From contig NZ_VOIR01000013.1 in assembly GCF_007923295.1 (NCBI RefSeq), positions 290,646 through 354,645 of the forward strand: DNA of 64,000 bases, given 5' to 3'. This document shows, one piece after another, positions 1 through 12,761 of the stretch. The first letter of the stretch is position 1; each line of letters begins with the position of its first letter. Source of the stretch: Agrococcus sediminis (lineage in GTDB: Bacteria; Actinomycetota; Actinomycetes; Actinomycetales; Microbacteriaceae). The notes under the pieces were generated by a model. It saw only the letters and a list, made by a program, of their open reading frames with translations. It made no database searches and was not told the origin of the DNA. Made by a program: the position numbers and the translations under genes.

Positions 1-41
1 TGTTAACCGGCAGGTTGATGGTTCGAGTCCATCTCGGGGAG
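1..41 (+). tRNA. tRNA-Asn (GTT), 3' part only
   Basis: The window opens inside a tRNA. The anticodon GTT lies at 2-4 in a loop followed by the 3' half of the anticodon stem. The T arm is at 17-33 (GATGG, loop TTCGAGT, CCATC), and the acceptor strand TCGGGGA plus discriminator G ends at 41. CCA is not encoded. The 5' half lies outside the window, so the cloverleaf cannot be completed, but the anticodon and T arm fit tRNA-Asn. Confidence 0.9.
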
Positions 42-47
42 CGAGAA

Positions 48-72
48 GGTCCCGCCGAACGGCGGGGCCTTT
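48..72 (+). terminator. Rho-independent terminator after tRNA-Asn
   Basis: A 9-bp stem (GGTCCCGCC / GGCGGGGCC, one G-T pair) with loop GAAC is followed by TTT. It sits 6 bp after the mature tRNA end, where the tRNA transcript should stop. Confidence 0.8.
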
Positions 73-167
73 GCCGTGCCAGCGGGTCGCACGGCGAGGT
101 TCTTGCCGTTCCTGCAGGGATCCGCGCTACGGTGCCAGCATCATGCCCGCTCGAGCCTGGAGCATCG

Positions 168-866
168 ATGTCCTCTCTTCCCCGCCGCCCGCGCCTCGCG
201 CCGCTCGTCCTCACCGCCGCGGCCGCGCTCGCGCTCGCCGGCTGCGTGCCGCTCCCGCCCGACGTGCCGCCCGTCATCGACGACCCCTCGCCGTCGGTGC
301 CGCAGCCGAGCGAGCCGGCGCCCGCGCCGACCGAGTCGACGGAGCCCGGCACCGATCCCGACGCCGGCGCGCTCCCCGAGCTGCTCGAGGTGGGCGACGT
401 GCTCGAGCCCGGCACGCTGCCCGGCTGGGAGACGAGCATCACCACCGACAGCGCGTTCGCACCGCAGCCCGACTCCGACTTCCCGCTCGGCCCGACCATC
501 CACGTCGTCGAGAGCGCGACCGGCTGCACCTTCTGGGCCTACCAGGGCCAGCAGGACATCGACTCGACCGACGAGGTCGAGAGCTCCGAGGCGACGCTGG
601 CTGCGCTCACCGACAGCTCGCCCGACGACTGGGACGCCGACACGTTCCAGCTGGCCCCCTCGGCGTCGCAGGGCGTCGCGGTGGTGCTGCTGTCGCTCTT
701 CGAGGAGCGAGAGGACGGCTCGACCGAGGCGTGGTTCGCGCGCAACTTCCAGTCGAGCCAGACCACGAGCGCGATCCGCGCCGCGTGCGGTCCGGACACG
801 GGCGGCATCGAGCACATCGACGAGGTCGTGCTCGAGCACTTCCAGATCAACTTCCTCGTGCCGTAG
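168..866 (+). CDS. Putative secreted lipoprotein of unknown function
   Basis: A 232-residue protein with an Arg-rich n-region, a hydrophobic stretch and a lipobox ALAGC (lipid Cys near residue 25). It should be a lipid-anchored extracytoplasmic protein. A Pro/Ser/Glu-rich linker of about 45 residues follows, then an acidic globular domain of about 150 residues with two Cys (CTFWAYQG, AACGPD) that could form a disulfide. I chose ATG 168 because it sits directly before the signal peptide; upstream in-frame codons run into the tRNA region. I recognise no enzymatic motif. It stands alone on the plus strand, converging on dnaG with 3 bp between the stops. Confidence 0.75.
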   Translation: MSSLPRRPRLAPLVLTAAAALALAGCVPLPPDVPPVIDDPSPSVPQPSEPAPAPTESTEPGTDPDAGALPELLEVGDVLEPGTLPGWETSITTDSAFAPQPDSDFPLGPTIHVVESATGCTFWAYQGQQDIDSTDEVESSEATLAALTDSSPDDWDADTFQLAPSASQGVAVVLLSLFEEREDGSTEAWFARNFQSSQTTSAIRAACGPDTGGIEHIDEVVLEHFQINFLVP

Positions 867-869
867 GCG

Positions 870-2735
870 CTACTCCGCGCGCAGCGACCGCCGCTCGCGC
901 TCGAGGGCGAGCAGCTGCTCCTGCAGCCGCTTCGACGCCTCGGGGTCGGTGGCGCCGAGGCGCTGCAGGCTGCCGAGCAGCTCGGCCTTCCGCCGCAGGA
1001 TGTCGCGGTCGACGAGCGAGCCGACGATGCCGCGCACGTAGGCGGTGACGCCCTCCTTCGACGTCTGCGGGATGGGCGACATCGCCAGCGCGCGCACGAG
1101 CGGCACGAGCTCCGCCGGCACCGCCTGCGCGACCCGCTCCGAGAAGTCGCTCGCCTCGAACGCGTCGAGCGTGGCCAGCACCCCGTCGCGCACGACCGCG
1201 AGCGACGGGTTGGCGACGTACGCGGAGGCGCCGCGCGCGGCCAGGTCGCGGCCGAGCACCGCCGGCTGCTGCAGCATCGCGGCGACCGCGTCGCGCTCGA
1301 GCCGCGACGCCGGGTCGCGCTCGAGCTGGCCGAGCGCCACGTCGGCGGGCGGATGCGCGGGCGCGCCGCCGGGGCGGCCGGCGTCGCCCGCGCCCGGCGT
1401 GGGCCGCGGCCCCGTCTGCCGCACGGCGGCGCGCACCTCCTCGGGGCTCACGCCGAGCCAGCCGGCGACCGTGCGCATGTAGCCGTCGGCGAGTGCGCGG
1501 TCGCGGATCGACTGCAGCACCGGCGCCGCGCGCCGCATCGCCGCGACCCGCCCCTCGACGGTCTCGAGGTCGTGCTGGGCGACGATGCGGCGCAGCATGA
1601 ACTCGAACAGCGGCCGCGGCTGCTGCACGAGCCGCCGCACGGCGTCGTCGCCGCGCTCGAGGCGCAGGTCGCACGGGTCGAGGCCCTCGGGCGGCACCGC
1701 GACGAAGGTCTGCGCCGCGAAGCGCTGCTCCTCGGCGAAGGTGCGGGCCGCCGCCTGCTGCCCCGCCTCGTCGGGGTCGAAGGTGAACACGACGCGGCCG
1801 AGCGCGCGGGTGTCGGTCGTCGAGACGTCGCCGAGCACGCGCCGCAGCACCTTGATGTGGTCGACGCCGAAGGCGGTGCCGCACGTCGCGACCGCGGTCG
1901 TCACGCCCGCGAGGTGGCACGCCATGACATCCGTGTAGCCCTCGACGACGACCGCCTCGTGGCCGCGCGCGATGTCGCGCTTCGCGAGGTCGAGCCCGTA
2001 GAGCACCTGGCTCTTGCGGAAGATGGGCGTCTCGGGCGAGTTGAGGTACTTCGGGCCCTTGTCGTCGTCGGCCAGGCGTCGCGCGCCGAACCCGACGGTG
2101 GCGCCGGCCACGTCGCGGATGGGCCAGATGAGCCGGCCGCGGAAGCGGTCGTAGCTGCCGCGCTGGCCCTCGCTCAGCAGGCCCGCGCCGAGCAGCTCGG
2201 CCTCGGTGAAGCCGCGGCCGCGCAGGTGCGACTTCAGCGCGTCGAACGACGCGGGCGCGAAGCCCACGCCGAAGCGCTCGGCCGCGGCGAGGTCGAAGCC
2301 GCGCTCGCCGAGGAAGCGCTGCCCGAGCGCCGCGCCCGGCGTCAGCAGCTGCTCGCGGAAGTACGCCTCGGCGGCCTTCGACGCCTCGAGCAGCCGCAGC
2401 CGCCCGCTCGTCTCCTCCTGCGGCTTGCCGTCCTCGTAGTGGAGCGTGTAGCCGAGCTGCGCGGCGAAGCGCTCCACGGTCTCCTGGAACGACGTGTGGT
2501 CCATCGCCATCACGAACTGGAAGGCGTCGCCGTCCTCGCCGCAGCCGAAGCAGTGGTAGCGGCCCACGGCCGGCCGCACGTGGAACGACGGCGTGCGCTC
2601 GTCGTGGAACGGGCACAGCCCCTTCATGCTGCCGACGCCCGCGGTCTTCAGCGTGACGTGCTCGGCGACCACGTCGACGATCGAGATGCGCGAGCGCAGC
2701 TCGTCGATGTCCGCGCGTCGGATCCGGCCCGCCAT
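870..2735 (-). CDS. dnaG: DNA primase DnaG
   Basis: A 621-residue primase that makes RNA primers for replication together with DnaB. The N-terminal zinc domain is visible (CPFHDE near residue 40, then CFGCGEDGD: C-x2-H...C-x2-C). The catalytic core contains the TOPRIM segment VVVEGYTDVMACHLAGV, with its glutamate, and the acidic FTFDPDEAGQQAA. The C-terminal ~150 residues should be the DnaB-binding region. Length is normal for actinobacterial primases. It is the last gene of the minus-strand run glyS-dusB-dgt-dnaG, 9 bp after dgt, and the dgt-dnaG pairing is common in Actinobacteria. Confidence 0.97.
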   Translation of the reverse strand: MAGRIRRADIDELRSRISIVDVVAEHVTLKTAGVGSMKGLCPFHDERTPSFHVRPAVGRYHCFGCGEDGDAFQFVMAMDHTSFQETVERFAAQLGYTLHYEDGKPQEETSGRLRLLEASKAAEAYFREQLLTPGAALGQRFLGERGFDLAAAERFGVGFAPASFDALKSHLRGRGFTEAELLGAGLLSEGQRGSYDRFRGRLIWPIRDVAGATVGFGARRLADDDKGPKYLNSPETPIFRKSQVLYGLDLAKRDIARGHEAVVVEGYTDVMACHLAGVTTAVATCGTAFGVDHIKVLRRVLGDVSTTDTRALGRVVFTFDPDEAGQQAAARTFAEEQRFAAQTFVAVPPEGLDPCDLRLERGDDAVRRLVQQPRPLFEFMLRRIVAQHDLETVEGRVAAMRRAAPVLQSIRDRALADGYMRTVAGWLGVSPEEVRAAVRQTGPRPTPGAGDAGRPGGAPAHPPADVALGQLERDPASRLERDAVAAMLQQPAVLGRDLAARGASAYVANPSLAVVRDGVLATLDAFEASDFSERVAQAVPAELVPLVRALAMSPIPQTSKEGVTAYVRGIVGSLVDRDILRRKAELLGSLQRLGATDPEASKRLQEQLLALERERRSLRAE

Positions 2736-2744
2736 CGCTCCCCC

Positions 2745-4001
2745 TCAGTCCCCGACGTGGCGCTCGTGCCACGCGAAGGCGCCGCGGTCGGTGAGGCTTG
2801 CGACCTGGTCGACCACCACGCGGGCGCGCCCGGCGTCGTCGGATGCGGCGCGCCAGTCGTCGGCGTGGGCCCGGTCGAGCGCGGCGGGGCCGATGCGCAG
2901 CAGCGCGTCGCACAGCTCCTGCAGGATGCGGCGCTGGCTCGCGTAGATCGGCTGCCGGCGCTCGGCGAGGATGAAGCTCGCGGCCGTGCCCTTGAGCACC
3001 GCGATCTCGGCACGCACCTCGCGCGGCACCTCGACGGTGCCGCCGAAGCGCGCGAGCGGCCCCGAGTGGCTCTCGCGCGTCGCCCGGATCGCCGCGTTCG
3101 CGAACCGCCCGATGAGCTTCGACGTGAGGTTCTTGAGGCGCGCGTGGTCGGCCCGCGAGCCGTCGAACGAGCGCAGCCACGTGTCGAGGTCGTCGAGCCG
3201 GTCGAAGGCGGCGAGCAGCTCGTCGCGTGTGAACTCCGGCCCCACCCACGTGAGCATCATCGAGACGAGCTCGTCGTGGCCGACGCGGCTCTGCAGCTTC
3301 GCCACGTCGACGTAGCCGCCGACCACGGCGTCCTCGAAGTCGTGCACCGAGTAGGCGATGTCGTCGGCGAGGTCCATCACCTGCGCCTCGATGCTCGGCC
3401 TGCCCTCGGGCGCCCCCAGGCGCATCCACTCGAACGCGTCGCGGTCGTCGGCGTAGAAGCCGAACTTCACCCGGCCGGATGCGTCGTGGACGTCGGTCGC
3501 GGCCGGCCACGGGTACTTGCACGCGGCGTCGACGCTCGCGCGCGTCAGGTTGAGCCCGTAGGGGCGGCCGTCGATCACCTTCGGCTCGAGCCGCGTGATG
3601 ACGCGCAGCGTCTGCGCGTTGCCCTCGAAGCCGCCGATCGCCAGCGCCCACTCGTTGAGGCCCTTCTCGCCGTTGTGGCCGAAGGGCGGATGCCCGATGT
3701 CGTGGGCGAGGCACGCGGTGTCGACGACGTCGTGGTCGAGCCCGAGCTCGGCGGCGATCTCGCGGCCGATCTGGGCCACCTCGAGCGAGTGCGTCAAGCG
3801 GGTGCGCGAGTCGTCGAAGCCCATCGTGGGCGAGAGCACCTGCGTCTTCTGCCCGAGCCGCCGGAATGCGCTCGAGTGCAGCAGCCGCGCCCGGTCGCGC
3901 GCGAAGTCGGTGCGCGCGGAGGTGTGCGTCTCGGGCAGCCAGCGCTCGACGTCGTGGTCGCCGTACCCCTTCGGCGCCGCCCGGCGCGGCTCAGCCGCCA
4001 C
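2745..4001 (-). CDS. dgt: Deoxyguanosinetriphosphate triphosphohydrolase-like protein (HD superfamily)
   Basis: A 418-residue HD-domain dNTPase that removes triphosphate from dNTPs and so influences dNTP pools. The metal-binding HD signature is clear: LTHSLEVAQIGREIA, LAHDIGHPPFGHNGE, and the later MDLADDIAYSVHD. The start is GTG at 4001, giving [14 protein letters not shown]; the 5' end overlaps the dusB stop by 11 bp, so translation is probably coupled. The family includes enzymes acting on dGTP and on several dNTPs, so substrate specificity is not settled by sequence. Confidence 0.93.
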   Translation of the reverse strand: MAAEPRRAAPKGYGDHDVERWLPETHTSARTDFARDRARLLHSSAFRRLGQKTQVLSPTMGFDDSRTRLTHSLEVAQIGREIAAELGLDHDVVDTACLAHDIGHPPFGHNGEKGLNEWALAIGGFEGNAQTLRVITRLEPKVIDGRPYGLNLTRASVDAACKYPWPAATDVHDASGRVKFGFYADDRDAFEWMRLGAPEGRPSIEAQVMDLADDIAYSVHDFEDAVVGGYVDVAKLQSRVGHDELVSMMLTWVGPEFTRDELLAAFDRLDDLDTWLRSFDGSRADHARLKNLTSKLIGRFANAAIRATRESHSGPLARFGGTVEVPREVRAEIAVLKGTAASFILAERRQPIYASQRRILQELCDALLRIGPAALDRAHADDWRAASDDAGRARVVVDQVASLTDRGAFAWHERHVGD

Positions 4002-5145
4002 GGGTGTCGCTCTCGTCCTCGATGAGCGCCGCCCGCTGCGCCGCGCTCAGCTCCGGGCTGTCGAGCCAGCCGTCGGGCAGCGCCGGGCGCCGGGGGCTGC
4101 CGGCGCGACCCCGCTGCCCCTCGATGCCCTCGGCGCGGTAGGGCACGCCGCGGTCGAGCCCGCCGAGCAGCTCGTCGAGCTGCGCGAGCGACTCGACCGC
4201 CGCGAGCGCGCGACGCGCGTCGCCGCCGACGGGGTAGCCCTTGAAGTACCAGGCGACGTGCTTGCGGATGTCGCGGCAGGCGCGGTCCTCCTCGCCGAAG
4301 AACTCGACCAGCAGCTCCGCATGCCGTCGGAACGCATCCGCCACCTGCCCGAGGCTCGGCCGGTGCCGGGCGTCGCTGCCGGCGAACGCGGCCGCGAGGT
4401 CGCCGAAGAGCCAGGGGCGGCCGAGGCAGCCGCGGCCGACCACGACGCCGTCGACGCCCGTCTCGCGCACCATCCGCAGCGCATCCTCGGCCTGCCAGAT
4501 GTCGCCGTTGCCGAGCACGGGGATGGAGGTGACCGCCTCCTTGAGGCGCGCGATCGCGGCCCAGTCGGCGGTGCCCGAGTAGTGCTGGGCGGCGGTGCGA
4601 CCGTGCAGGGCGACTGCCGCGACGCCGGCGTCCTCGGCGATGCGCCCGGCGTCGAGATAGGTGAGGTGGTCGTCGTCGATGCCCTTCCGCATCTTGACGG
4701 TCACCGGGATGTCGCCGGCGCGCGCGACGGCGCGCTGCACGATCGCGCCGAACAGCTCCCGCTTCCACGGCAGCGCGCTGCCGCCGCCCCGGCGCGTGAC
4801 CTTCGGCACCGGGCAGCCGAAGTTGAGGTCGATGTGGTCGGCGCGGTCCTCGTCGACGAGGATGCCGACGGCCTGCTCGACCGTGCGCGGGTCGACGCCG
4901 TACAGCTGCACCGACCGCGGCGTCTCGGACTCGTGGTGGCTGATGAGGCGCATCGTCTCGGGCGTGCGCTCGACGAGCGCGCGCGAGGTGATCATCTCGC
5001 TCACGTACAGTCCGGCGCCGAACTCGCGGCAGAGCCGCCGGAACGCGGTGTTCGTGATGCCGGCCATGGGCGCGAGCACGACCGGCGTGTCGAGGGCGAT
5101 GGGCCCGATCGACAGCGCCGGGGTCGTGCTCACGGTGCTCGTCAC
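3991..5145 (-). CDS. dusB: tRNA-dihydrouridine synthase (DusB family)
   Basis: A 384-residue FMN enzyme that reduces uridines in the tRNA D loop. Family signatures are present: [14 protein letters not shown] near the N-terminus, [20 protein letters not shown] with the catalytic Cys, [27 protein letters not shown], and the phosphate-binding GNGDIW and [12 protein letters not shown]. The start is GTG at 5145, overlapping the glyS stop as GTGA; a second in-frame GTG at 5133 is possible. The C-terminal ~60 residues are rich in Arg and Asp and look like an actinobacterial tail. Confidence 0.94.
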   Translation of the reverse strand: MTSTVSTTPALSIGPIALDTPVVLAPMAGITNTAFRRLCREFGAGLYVSEMITSRALVERTPETMRLISHHESETPRSVQLYGVDPRTVEQAVGILVDEDRADHIDLNFGCPVPKVTRRGGGSALPWKRELFGAIVQRAVARAGDIPVTVKMRKGIDDDHLTYLDAGRIAEDAGVAAVALHGRTAAQHYSGTADWAAIARLKEAVTSIPVLGNGDIWQAEDALRMVRETGVDGVVVGRGCLGRPWLFGDLAAAFAGSDARHRPSLGQVADAFRRHAELLVEFFGEEDRACRDIRKHVAWYFKGYPVGGDARRALAAVESLAQLDELLGGLDRGVPYRAEGIEGQRGRAGSPRRPALPDGWLDSPELSAAQRAALIEDESDTRGG

Positions 5146-6521
5146 GCTCCGACGAGCCCCTGGGCCAGGTGCGCCTCGAGGTCGTCGATCGCGACGCGGG
5201 TCTGCGCCATCGAGTCGCGCTCGCGCACCGTCACCGCGCCGTCCTCGAGCGAGTCGAAGTCGACGGTGACGCAGTACGGCGTCCCGACCTCGTCCTGCCG
5301 GCGGTAGCGGCGGCCGATCGCGCCGGCGTCGTCGAAGTCGATCGCCCAGAGCTTGCGCAGCCGCGCGGCGATGTCGCGGGCGAGCGGCGAGAGCTGCTCG
5401 TTGCGCGACAGCGGCAGCACCGCGACCTTGACGGGCGCGAGGCGCGGGTCGAGCCGGAGCACGGTGCGGGTGTCGGTGCCGCCCTTGCTGTTGGGCACCT
5501 CCTCCTCCTCGTAGGCGTCGACGAGGAACGCCATGAGGCTGCGCGTGAGGCCGAACGACGGCTCGATGACGTACGGCGTGTAGCGCTCGCCGGTGGCCTG
5601 GTCGAAGTAGACGAGGTCCTTGCCGGAGGCCTCCGAGTGCGACGAGAGGTCGAAGTCGGTGCGGTTCGCGATGCCCATGAGCTCGCCCCACTCCGAGCCC
5701 TGGAAGCCGAAGCGGTACTCGACGTCGATCGTGCCGGCCGAGTAGTGCGCGCGCTCCTCCTCGGGCACGTCGAAGCGGCGCATGTTGGCCGGGTCGACGC
5801 CGAGGTCGACGAACCAGTCCCAGCACGCCTCGACCCAGCGGTCGAACCACGCGGGGGCCTCGTCGGGGTGCGTGAAGTACTCGATCTCCATCTGCTCGAA
5901 CTCGCGCGTGCGGAAGATGAAGTTGCCGGGCGTGATCTCGTTGCGGAAGGCCTTGCCGACCTGGCCGATGCCGAACGGCGGCTTCTTGCGCGAGACGGTG
6001 AGCACGTTCGAGAAGTTCACGAAGATGCCCTGCGCGGTCTCGGGGCGCAGGTAGTGCTGGCCCGCCTCGTTGTCGACCGGGCCGAGGTACGTCTTCATGA
6101 GGCCCGAGAAGAGCTGCGGCTCGGTCCACTTGCCCGTCGTGCCGCAGTCGGGGCACGTGATCTCGTCCATCGAGGCGGCGGCGCGGCCCTTCTTCGCCTC
6201 GTACGCCTCCTCGAGGTGGTCCTGGCGGTGGCGCTTGTGGCACTGCAGGCACTCGACGAGGGGGTCGGTGAACGTGGCGACGTGGCCGGATGCCTGCCAC
6301 ACGGCCGACGGCAGGATGATCGACGAGTCGAGGCCCACCATGTCGTCGCGGCCCTGCACGAACGTCTTCCACCACTGGCGCTTGATGTTCTCCTTGAGCG
6401 CCACGCCCAGGGGGCCGTAGTCCCACGCCGACCGGGAGCCGCCGTAGATCTCGCCCGCCTGGAACACGAAGCCACGGCGCTTCGCGAGGTTGATGACGGC
6501 GTCGAGTCGGTTCTGGGCCAC
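5142..6521 (-). CDS. glyS: Glycyl-tRNA synthetase (alpha2 type)
   Basis: A 459-residue class II synthetase charging tRNA-Gly. It begins with the typical [16 protein letters not shown] and [14 protein letters not shown] Cys4 zinc site lies in the insertion (CLQCHKRH and CPDCGTTG). Class II motif 2 is [21 protein letters not shown] and motif 3 lies near [14 protein letters not shown]. The C-terminal anticodon-binding domain contains [14 protein letters not shown]. The start GTG at 6521 is preceded by GAGGAG (9 nt upstream). It heads the minus-strand run continuing into dusB, dgt and dnaG. Confidence 0.97.
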   Translation of the reverse strand: MAQNRLDAVINLAKRRGFVFQAGEIYGGSRSAWDYGPLGVALKENIKRQWWKTFVQGRDDMVGLDSSIILPSAVWQASGHVATFTDPLVECLQCHKRHRQDHLEEAYEAKKGRAAASMDEITCPDCGTTGKWTEPQLFSGLMKTYLGPVDNEAGQHYLRPETAQGIFVNFSNVLTVSRKKPPFGIGQVGKAFRNEITPGNFIFRTREFEQMEIEYFTHPDEAPAWFDRWVEACWDWFVDLGVDPANMRRFDVPEEERAHYSAGTIDVEYRFGFQGSEWGELMGIANRTDFDLSSHSEASGKDLVYFDQATGERYTPYVIEPSFGLTRSLMAFLVDAYEEEEVPNSKGGTDTRTVLRLDPRLAPVKVAVLPLSRNEQLSPLARDIAARLRKLWAIDFDDAGAIGRRYRRQDEVGTPYCVTVDFDSLEDGAVTVRERDSMAQTRVAIDDLEAHLAQGLVGA

Positions 6522-6654
6522 GGATGCTCCTCGGTATCGGCCGGGCGCCCCTGGCTGGGGCGCGGCACGTGAACCTCGATTCTACCGAGCGGGCGAGGCG
6601 CTCCCGGTCGCTGTGCCTCGCGCATGGGGGCGATGCGCGGATGCGGTGCTGGGA

Positions 6655-6660
6655 TAGGGT
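6655..6660 (+). promoter_or_regulatory. Candidate -10 element of the nucleotidyltransferase-like gene
   Basis: TAGGGT lies about 48 nt upstream of the ATG at 6708. A good ribosome-binding site (GAGGAGGG at 6697-6704) follows, so this transcript would have an ordinary leader. No convincing -35 is visible. Confidence 0.35.
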
Positions 6661-6707
6661 CGAGGCTTGGGGCGCGAGCGCCCCGAAGGACTCGGCGAGG
6701 AGGGCCG

Positions 6708-7316
6708 ATGCAGAGCGATGAGCAGCGAGAGCTCTATGGCGCCTGGGCCGAGCGCTGGCCCGCGGACGCGGCCGAGCTCCTCGACGGCTACTCCGGCACC
6801 TGGTGGATCGGCGGCGGCTGGGCCCTCGACCGCGCGCTCGAGCGCAGCCGCCCGCACGGCGACATCGACCTCGTCATCCCCCGCAGCGAGCTGAGCCTGC
6901 TGCGCGGCTGGCTCGGCGGCAAGTGGCAGCTGTGGTGCGCCTTCCAGGGCGCGCTGAAGCCGCTCCTCCCCCACGACTCCGACGTGCTGCCGCTCGGCAC
7001 CACGAGCATTTGGCTGCGCCGCAGCGCCTACGGGCAGTGGGAGTACGAGGTGCTGCTCGACCCGAGCGACAGCGAGTCCTGGCGCTTCCGCCGCGACACC
7101 GCCGTCACGATGCCGCTCGACGACGCGCTGATGGCGGTCGACGGCATCCGCTACGCCAAGCCGCAGATCGTGCTCGCGTACGCCGCGGCCGAGCAGGCCG
7201 ACGTCGCCTGGCTCGACGAGGCGCTCCCGGCCCTCGACGCCGAGGCCCGCGCGTGGCTCGCCGAGCGCATCGCCGAGGACCACCCCTGGCGCAAGCGCCT
7301 GCTCGCCGCGGGCTGA
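6708..7316 (+). CDS. Nucleotidyltransferase-like protein (ANT(2'')/PF10706-like)
   Basis: A 202-residue cytoplasmic protein with the nucleotidyltransferase hallmark WWIGGGWALD followed by RPHGDIDLVI. This is the pattern of the aminoglycoside 2''-adenylyltransferase-like superfamily, in which the GG and two Asp bind nucleotide and metal. The substrate is unknown; relatives include antibiotic-modifying enzymes and many uncharacterised proteins, so resistance should not be assumed. The start ATG 6708 has GAGGAGGG 3 nt upstream. It stands alone between divergent glyS and convergent uppS. Confidence 0.8.
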   Translation: MQSDEQRELYGAWAERWPADAAELLDGYSGTWWIGGGWALDRALERSRPHGDIDLVIPRSELSLLRGWLGGKWQLWCAFQGALKPLLPHDSDVLPLGTTSIWLRRSAYGQWEYEVLLDPSDSESWRFRRDTAVTMPLDDALMAVDGIRYAKPQIVLAYAAAEQADVAWLDEALPALDAEARAWLAERIAEDHPWRKRLLAAG

Positions 7317-7323
7317 GCGCCGC

Positions 7324-8103
7324 TCAGCCGGTCGGCTGCGGCGCGTCGACCGCGCCGCCGAAGCGCCGGTCGCGCCCCGTGTACTGGTCGAGCGCGTGCC
7401 ACAGGTCGCGCCGCGTGAAGTCGGGCCACAGCCGGTCGAGGAAGACCATCTCGGCGTAGGCGCCCTGCAGCGTGAGGAAGTTCGAGATGCGCTGCTCGCC
7501 GGAGGAGCGGATGTAGAGGTCGACGTCCGGCACGTCCGGGTTGTACATGCGGCTGCGCACGAGCCGGTCGTCGACGGCGGAGGGCTTGAGCCGCCCGGCC
7601 GCGACGTCCTCGGCGATCGAGCGCACCGCATCCGCGATCTCGTGCGTGCCCCCGTAGTTGACGCACATCTGCAGGGTCATCGCGGTGTTGCCCGCGGTGC
7701 GCCGCTCGGCCTCCTCGAGCTCGCGGATCACCGACGGCCACAGGCGCGGCCGGCGCCCCGCCCACCGCACCCGCACGCCCCACGCGTCGAGCTGGTCGCG
7801 CTGGCGACGCAGCACGTCCTTGTTGAAGCCCATGAGGAAGCGCACCTCGTCGGGGCTGCGCTTCCAGTTCTCGGTCGAGAAGGCGTAGACCGACAGGTGC
7901 TGCACCCCGACCTGCAGGGCGCCCGCGACGACGTCGAGCAGGCGCTCCTCGCCGGCTGCGTGCCCCTGCGTGCGCGTGAGGCCGCGGGCGTTGGCCCAGC
8001 GCCCGTTGCCGTCCATGATGATCGCGACGTGCGCGGGCAGGCTGCCGGCCGGGTACGCGGGCGGCTGCTCGCCCGTCCAGTCGATGGGCCGCGTCTCGCT
8101 CAC
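7324..8103 (-). CDS. uppS: Isoprenyl transferase (cis-prenyltransferase, undecaprenyl diphosphate synthase type)
   Basis: A 259-residue cis-prenyltransferase that condenses IPP onto an allylic diphosphate to make the carrier lipid for peptidoglycan and other wall polymers. Signatures are the catalytic [21 protein letters not shown], and [20 protein letters not shown] with the downstream E-M-V-F segment. Chain length cannot be told from sequence; Actinobacteria make decaprenyl or undecaprenyl products. GTG 8103 overlaps the recO stop as GTGA, so the two genes are coupled. Confidence 0.95.
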   Translation of the reverse strand: MSETRPIDWTGEQPPAYPAGSLPAHVAIIMDGNGRWANARGLTRTQGHAAGEERLLDVVAGALQVGVQHLSVYAFSTENWKRSPDEVRFLMGFNKDVLRRQRDQLDAWGVRVRWAGRRPRLWPSVIRELEEAERRTAGNTAMTLQMCVNYGGTHEIADAVRSIAEDVAAGRLKPSAVDDRLVRSRMYNPDVPDVDLYIRSSGEQRISNFLTLQGAYAEMVFLDRLWPDFTRRDLWHALDQYTGRDRRFGGAVDAPQPTG

Positions 8104-8831
8104 CTGGCTCCTCGGTCGACGTGCTCGAGCGAGCGCAGGCCCCGCTCGAGGTGCCACTGCACGTAGGCCCCGACGGCGCCGGATGCGCGGGTGCGGACGC
8201 CCGGCGGGGTCGCCTCGGCCGCGGCCCAGTCGCCCGTGAGCAGGGCGCCGAGCAGCGCGAGCGTCGGCGCGTCGATGCGCATCGCCCCGGGCGGCGCCGC
8301 GTGGTCGGCGACCATGCCGCCGAGCTGCGGCACGAACGCGCGGTGCGGCCCCGGCTCGCCCGTGACGGCGCAGTCGGCGAACGACGGCGCCCAGCCGGCG
8401 ACCGAGAGGGCGCGCAGCAGGTACGAGTCGAGGGTCAGCGACGGGTCGTGCTCGCCGCGTGAGAGCGACCGCAGCGCACCCACGAGCAGCAGGTACTGCT
8501 GGCGCGAGCCGTCCTCGTCGGTGAGCCGGTCGGCGGTCTCGACCATCGCGGTCGCGGCGGTGTAGCTGCGGTAGTCGGCGACGATGACCGGCGCGTAGGA
8601 GCCGAGGGTCACCGCTTGCGTGACGATGTCGAGGCTGCGGCCGACCGCGAGCTGCAGGTCGGCGACCATGAACGGCTCGAGCCGGCCGCCGAACCGCGAC
8701 GAGGTGCGCCGCACGCCGCGCGCGACCGCCCGCACCTTGCCGTGCTCGCGCGTCAGCAGCGTGACGATGCGGTCGGCCTCCCCCAGCTGGTGGGTGCGGA
8801 GGACGACTCCCTCGTCGCGGTAGGTCGGCAC
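8100..8831 (-). CDS. recO: DNA repair protein RecO
   Basis: A 243-residue RecO that anneals ssDNA and helps load RecA through RecFOR. The N-terminal OB fold is recognisable: [29 protein letters not shown] and [18 protein letters not shown]. The C-terminal half should carry a Cys4 zinc finger in many homologues, but only one Cys is visible there ([12 protein letters not shown]), so zinc binding is probably lost. The start is GTG 8831. It follows leuA with 3 bp between stop and start, and precedes uppS. Confidence 0.93.
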   Translation of the reverse strand: MPTYRDEGVVLRTHQLGEADRIVTLLTREHGKVRAVARGVRRTSSRFGGRLEPFMVADLQLAVGRSLDIVTQAVTLGSYAPVIVADYRSYTAATAMVETADRLTDEDGSRQQYLLLVGALRSLSRGEHDPSLTLDSYLLRALSVAGWAPSFADCAVTGEPGPHRAFVPQLGGMVADHAAPPGAMRIDAPTLALLGALLTGDWAAAEATPPGVRTRASGAVGAYVQWHLERGLRSLEHVDRGAR

Positions 8832-8834
8832 GGG

Positions 8835-11420
<2,586 letters not shown>

Positions 11421-11424
<4 letters not shown>

Positions 11425-12641
11425 GCGCGGCCTCCCTGCGCCGGGGCAGCCAACGGGTGCTGCATGCCCGCCGGGAACGCCGCCCGCACGCGGAACCACC
11501 CGTCGTCGATGCCCGACCACAGCTCTCCGCCGGCGAGCCGCGCGCGCTCGTGCATCCCGCGAACGCCGTGGCCCGCGCGGCCGGGCATCGCGAGCATCCG
11601 ATTGTGCACGTCGATCACCGCGCCGGCGCCGCCGAGCAGGCGCACGTGCACCGGCTGGGCGCGGTCGCCGTGCCGCAGCGCGTTCGTCAGCGCCTCCTGC
11701 AGGATCCGGTAGGCGGCGATGTCGGCCGTGCGCGGCAGCGCGACCGGGCCGCCCGCCCGCTCCAGCCGCACGTCGAGGCCGGCCGCGCGCATCCGCTCGA
11801 CCAGCACGTCGACGCCGTCGAGCGACGCGATCGGGTCGGGCGCCTCGCTGTGGCGCAGCTGCTCGAGCAGCAGCCGCACGTCGCCGAGCGCGTGCTTCGC
11901 CGTGCCGGCGATCGTCTCGAGCGAGGCGTCCTTCACGGCCGGATCGGCCGCGTAGCGCGCGCCGTTCGCCTGTGCGATGACGACGGCGAGCGAGTGGGCG
12001 ACGACGTCGTGCATGTCGCGCGCGAGCGCCGCCCGCTCCTCCTCCTGGTCGGCGCGCCGCTGCGACACCTGCGCGACGACCGTCGCCGCCTCGGTGCGGG
12101 CGGCCGCCGCGACGCCCCAGCCGACGAGGATCGCCATCGAGAACAGCAGCATCGGCGGGATCCAGAGGATCGCCGTGAGGCGCACGACCTCGCTCGCGGC
12201 CGCGCCGGGGGACGCGAACCCGCCCGTGGTGGTCACCCACCACGACGCGAGCAGCGACGCGGCGAGCGCGAGAGCGAAGGCTGCGAGCCGGCCGGGCCAG
12301 CGCGAGAAGCGGCCCGCCGAGTAGAGCACGACGAGCACCGCGAACCAGACCGGGAAGAGCGGCGCGGCGAGCAGCACGTGCACGGCCCCGAGCGCGGTGA
12401 GCGCGGCGAGCGCGAGCACCGGGCGGGCGCGGCGCACGAGGATCGCGCCGACCATGGCGACAGCGACGACCGCCGCGAGCAGCCACGGGGTGTCGATCGG
12501 CAGCGCCGCCATCAGCACCATCGGCAGCCCGAGGAGGGCGAGCGTGACCGCGGCGAGGATGGCATCCGCGCGGAGCGTGCGCCGGTCGAGGCGCCCGCCG
12601 CCGGCGGGGCGCCGGGGGTCGACGGCGGATGCGGTGGTCAC
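11421..12641 (-). CDS. Two-component sensor histidine kinase (HisKA_3 type)
   Basis: A 406-residue membrane kinase of the NarX/DesK-like group. Several N-terminal hydrophobic segments lie between residues 28 and 180 (for example LALLGLPMVLMAALPID and LLAAVVAVAMVGAILV), with no obvious extracellular domain. The phosphoacceptor is His211 in ARDMHDVVAHS; the ATPase domain shows AYRILQEALTNALRHG and GHGVRGMHERARLAGG. The signal is unknown. GTG 12641 is 7 nt after a TACGCT -10 element, so it is predicted to be leaderless. It forms an operon with the response regulator. Confidence 0.92.
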
Positions 12642-12648
12642 GCACGCC

Positions 12649-12654
12649 AGCGTA
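12649..12654 (-). promoter_or_regulatory. -10 element of the two-component operon
   Basis: TACGCT lies 7 nt upstream of GTG 12641. It supports this start and predicts a leaderless mRNA. Confidence 0.5.
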
Positions 12655-12761
12655 GGGCGGCGTCGGGCGCGGGCCGGGCCCGCCCGCCGGGAATCATCCG
12701 CTCGGCGGAGGCCGCCCGCGCGGGCCGGTCGCGCCTGGCGCGCGCGTGCGGCCGCGCCGGA

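Noticed and set aside
6708..7316. Aminoglycoside resistance gene
   Set aside because: Only the general nucleotidyltransferase motif is present; nothing in sequence or context supports an antibiotic substrate.
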